Below, piece after piece: positions 61,663 to 64,000 of a DNA stretch of 64,000 nt. The translations under genes and the position numbers were made by a program. The notes under the pieces are model-generated. The model saw only the letters and a program-made list of their open reading frames with translations. It had not been told where the DNA came from and made no database searches. The stretch is taken from the NCBI RefSeq assembly GCF_943192895.1, contig NZ_CALPCB010000005.1, positions 62,001-126,000 of the forward strand, written 5' to 3'. This DNA comes from Veillonella_A intestinalis. Lineage in GTDB: Bacteria > Bacillota > Negativicutes > Veillonellales > Veillonellaceae. The stretch's first letter is position 1. Each line of letters starts with the position of its first letter.

Positions 61663-64000
61663 TTAATCATCGCCTAATAATTCTTTCACAATATTCACTG
61701 CACTAATACCATCTTTAGCATACCTATCAGCGCCTGCTTTCGTTGCATAGTCCTGTGTCAATACAGCACCCCCAACAATAACTTTAGATGGTAAACCAGC
61801 TTCATGAATAGCCTTAATCGTCACATCTATCATAGGCATGGTTGTAGTCATTAATGAACAAATTCCAACGACGGATGCATTTTCTCGTTTAACAGCGGCT
61901 ACAATTTCACTTGGATCTACATCTTTACCTAAATCAACTACACGATAGCCATTATTTTCTAACAAAGCAGCTACTATATTTTTACCTAAATCATGAATAT
62001 CACCTTTAACTGTAGCCACTATAACTGTAGCTCGTGTAAGTCCATCATTTTCAGGTAGTACACGTTTAATAGTCTGAAAAGCACCTTGCATAGCCTCTGC
62101 AGCTAGCATAACTTGTGGCAAAAACACCTTACCGCTGCCAAATTTATCCCCCACTACATTCATTGCTTCAGATAAAGCCTGCTTAGTAATTTTTAAAGGA
62201 TCAAGTCCCTCTGCTAACGCTTGTTCCACTAATTCAATAACTAATTCTTTTTCCCCTTGCTCTACAGCATGCTTAATATTTTCTAGAGGATCCTCACTAT
62301 TAAATACTGCTTTTTCTATTTTATTAGCTGTCACAATACCAATTGGCATAGCTTCTTCATCTTGACCATAATCAGCAATAAATTCGGCGGCTGCTGGATC
62401 AAAACCTAATAAAGTACGTCCCGCTATAAACGCTTTTTTAACAGTGCTATTTAAAGGGTTTAATATAGGTGCTGTTAATCCATGTGATAAAGCCATCGTT
62501 AAGAATTGACTATTTAAATACGGTCGCTGTGGCAGTCCAAAGGATACATTAGACAAACCCATAACTGTAGGAAAACCAAAAGTTTCTTTATACATGGCTA
62601 GCGTACGCAAGGTCTGTATAGCACTATCTTGACCACTAGCCAAGGTAAGCACTAATGGATCAAGTAATAAATCTTCACTGCGTAAACCAACTTCATAAGC
62701 TGCCAAAACAATTTCTTTGGCCAAAGCAACGCGCTCTTCAGCCACAACTGGTAAATCACCTTTTCCTAAAGGTAAACAAAGCACTGCAGCTCCATACCGC
62801 TTAGCTAAAGGCAATACACGTTCTAGTTGTTCTGGTTCTGCATTCACAGAATTAATCAAAGGACGACCTGGATATGCTTTTAAACCTGCTTCCATAGCGG
62901 CTGAATCTATAGTATCAATTGATAAAGGCACATCTACTAGCATTGTTAATTCCATAATAGCCCGTTTCATAGTAGCAGCTACATCTATATCAGGTACACC
63001 CATATTTACATCCAACACATCAGCACCAGCTGCCACTTGTGCTAAAGCATCTCGTTTCACCATAGCAAAACGACCTTCTTTAATCTCTTTAGCTAATACC
63101 TTCCGCCCAGTTGGATTAATGCGTTCTCCAATAATAATTGGTTTTTCCTTATGGCCAACTTTTACAAAATTAGTACGACTAGTAAAGACTGTAAATGGCG
63201 CTACAGTCATTCTCTCTTTAGGTGTATGGCTATGAGCTGCCTTTGCAATTTCACTAATATGTGCTGATGTACTACCACAACAAGCACCTAAAAAGGTAGC
63301 CCCAGCATCTATTAAAGCCGGTACATATTCGCCCATTTCAACCGGTGATAAAGGAAATATCGTTTCTTTACCGACTAATTTAGGCATACCTGCATTAGGT
63401 TGAGCACTTATAGGCAAATTAGTAACCGATGCTAACCGTTCTACTAAAGGAATTAATTGCTCAGGTCCCAAGGAACAATTAATACCTACTACATCAGCGC
63501 CCATAGCTTCTACTGTAATAGCCGCTACTTCTGGTGGTGTACCTGTAATAGTTCGGCCATCTTCATTAAATGAAAATTGGCAGATAACACCCACTTCTTC
63601 TTTTGTTTTATTAAGAGTTTTACGCGCATCAAGAGCCGCTAATAAAGCAGCCCGCATTTCCTGTATATCAATAATAGTTTCAATAATAATAAAGTCCACA
63701 CCTGCTTCAATTAAAGCAAGAGCTTGTTCATAATAAGAATTATAGACTTCATCAAAACTAATTTGTCCCAAAGGTTCTATAAATTGACCTGTAGGTCCCA
63801 TAGATCCTGCCACTTTAGCCTCTTTTTTAACTGATGCTATAGCTTGTTTGGCTACTTTTACAGCTGCTGTATTTATATCCTTAACTCTATGAGCTAAGCC
63901 ATAATCAACTAATTTTAAACTACACGCACCAAATGTATTGGTTGTTATGATATCACTACCACTTTGTAAATATGCTTTATGAATAGCCGTCACTATATCT
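61663..64000 (-). CDS. metH: Cobalamin-dependent methionine synthase (partial, N-terminus outside window)
   Basis: It transfers a methyl group from methyl-THF to homocysteine through cobalamin. The frame is open to the window edge, so the true start lies beyond 64000. Visible domains, in order: homocysteine-binding (TNTFGACS, the zinc cysteines in GINCSLG and GACCGSTS), pterin-binding (IGERINPTGRK, DVNMGVPDIDV), and the cobalamin-binding part with the helical cap and DIHDLGKNIVAALLENNGY. The protein ends soon after (VNIVKELLGDD), without the C-terminal AdoMet-activation domain of E. coli MetH. A separate reactivation protein is expected. Confidence 0.93.
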   Translation of the reverse strand, partial: DIVTAIHKAYLQSGSDIITTNTFGACSLKLVDYGLAHRVKDINTAAVKVAKQAIASVKKEAKVAGSMGPTGQFIEPLGQISFDEVYNSYYEQALALIEAGVDFIIIETIIDIQEMRAALLAALDARKTLNKTKEEVGVICQFSFNEDGRTITGTPPEVAAITVEAMGADVVGINCSLGPEQLIPLVERLASVTNLPISAQPNAGMPKLVGKETIFPLSPVEMGEYVPALIDAGATFLGACCGSTSAHISEIAKAAHSHTPKERMTVAPFTVFTSRTNFVKVGHKEKPIIIGERINPTGRKVLAKEIKEGRFAMVKRDALAQVAAGADVLDVNMGVPDIDVAATMKRAIMELTMLVDVPLSIDTIDSAAMEAGLKAYPGRPLINSVNAEPEQLERVLPLAKRYGAAVLCLPLGKGDLPVVAEERVALAKEIVLAAYEVGLRSEDLLLDPLVLTLASGQDSAIQTLRTLAMYKETFGFPTVMGLSNVSFGLPQRPYLNSQFLTMALSHGLTAPILNPLNSTVKKAFIAGRTLLGFDPAAAEFIADYGQDEEAMPIGIVTANKIEKAVFNSEDPLENIKHAVEQGEKELVIELVEQALAEGLDPLKITKQALSEAMNVVGDKFGSGKVFLPQVMLAAEAMQGAFQTIKRVLPENDGLTRATVIVATVKGDIHDLGKNIVAALLENNGYRVVDLGKDVDPSEIVAAVKRENASVVGICSLMTTTMPMIDVTIKAIHEAGLPSKVIVGGAVLTQDYATKAGADRYAKDGISAVNIVKELLGDD

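Noticed and set aside
62717..63235. 172-aa ORF on the plus strand inside metH
   Set aside because: It is antisense to conserved metH sequence, has no ribosome site and no recognisable domain. The same applies to the other long antisense frames inside aro, his, leu and gyrA genes.

Overview
The window looks like a chromosomal segment of a Negativicutes bacterium, most likely Veillonella. It combines low-GC Firmicutes-style regulation (three tRNA-sensing T-box leaders, a peptide-coding attenuator, many intrinsic terminators) with a diderm envelope (two YadA-type trimeric autotransporters, an OmpH/Skp-like periplasmic chaperone) and a relict sporulation-type pair (YtfI/YtfJ-like). The genus is inferred from this gene mix and was not tested by a search. 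I saw no rRNA, tRNA, CRISPR array, insertion sequence or prophage.

Layout. 1-1190: end of nrdA and nrdB (class Ia ribonucleotide reductase). 1191-8001, plus strand: a complete shikimate pathway in six genes (aroF, aroB, aroA, aroC, an aroE-aroK fusion, aroQ), with aroF behind a leader peptide whose codons 12-18 read YFYFWFF. 8002-13930: two convergent trimeric autotransporter adhesins. 14553-16615: cysE and cysK behind a Cys T-box. 16616-19056: about 2.4 kb with one small secreted protein gene and two candidate structured RNAs. 19057-20350: a GDSL esterase and queC. 20487-28384: a full histidine operon (hisZ-G-D-B-H-A-F-I-E-C, minus strand), then a PHP-type histidinol phosphatase at 28907-29764. 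29862-33179: an ECF transporter whose first gene fuses a membrane S-like part to an ATPase, under a T-box with a Trp specifier. 33448-38756: leuA-leuC-leuD-leuB under a Leu T-box followed by a second terminator. 38753-46289: DUF805 proteins, an SDR, L-cysteine desulfidase, an Eis-like acetyltransferase, a DUF2156 protein that appears to start at ATT, a LysR regulator and a LysE exporter. 46395-50268: gyrA and an SfsA-GIY-YIG fusion. 50500-52706: a siroheme reductase-like protein, an unknown protein and, after a strongly structured leader, a cupin. 52823-60388: envelope genes, cobO, M23 peptidase, DUF4446, hydF and parB-parA. 60490-60594: two perfect parS sites. 60714-64000: metF and a metH gene that runs off the window.

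Together this is a biosynthetic block (aromatic amino acids, Cys, His, Leu, Met) in which each pathway has its own RNA control. The three T-boxes agree in specifier codon and in the base that pairs with the tRNA discriminator (Cys UGC/U73, Leu CUC/A73, Trp UGG/G73), which supports the amino acid calls. The parS sites and parAB place the right end of the window in the origin-proximal part of the chromosome, by analogy with other bacteria.
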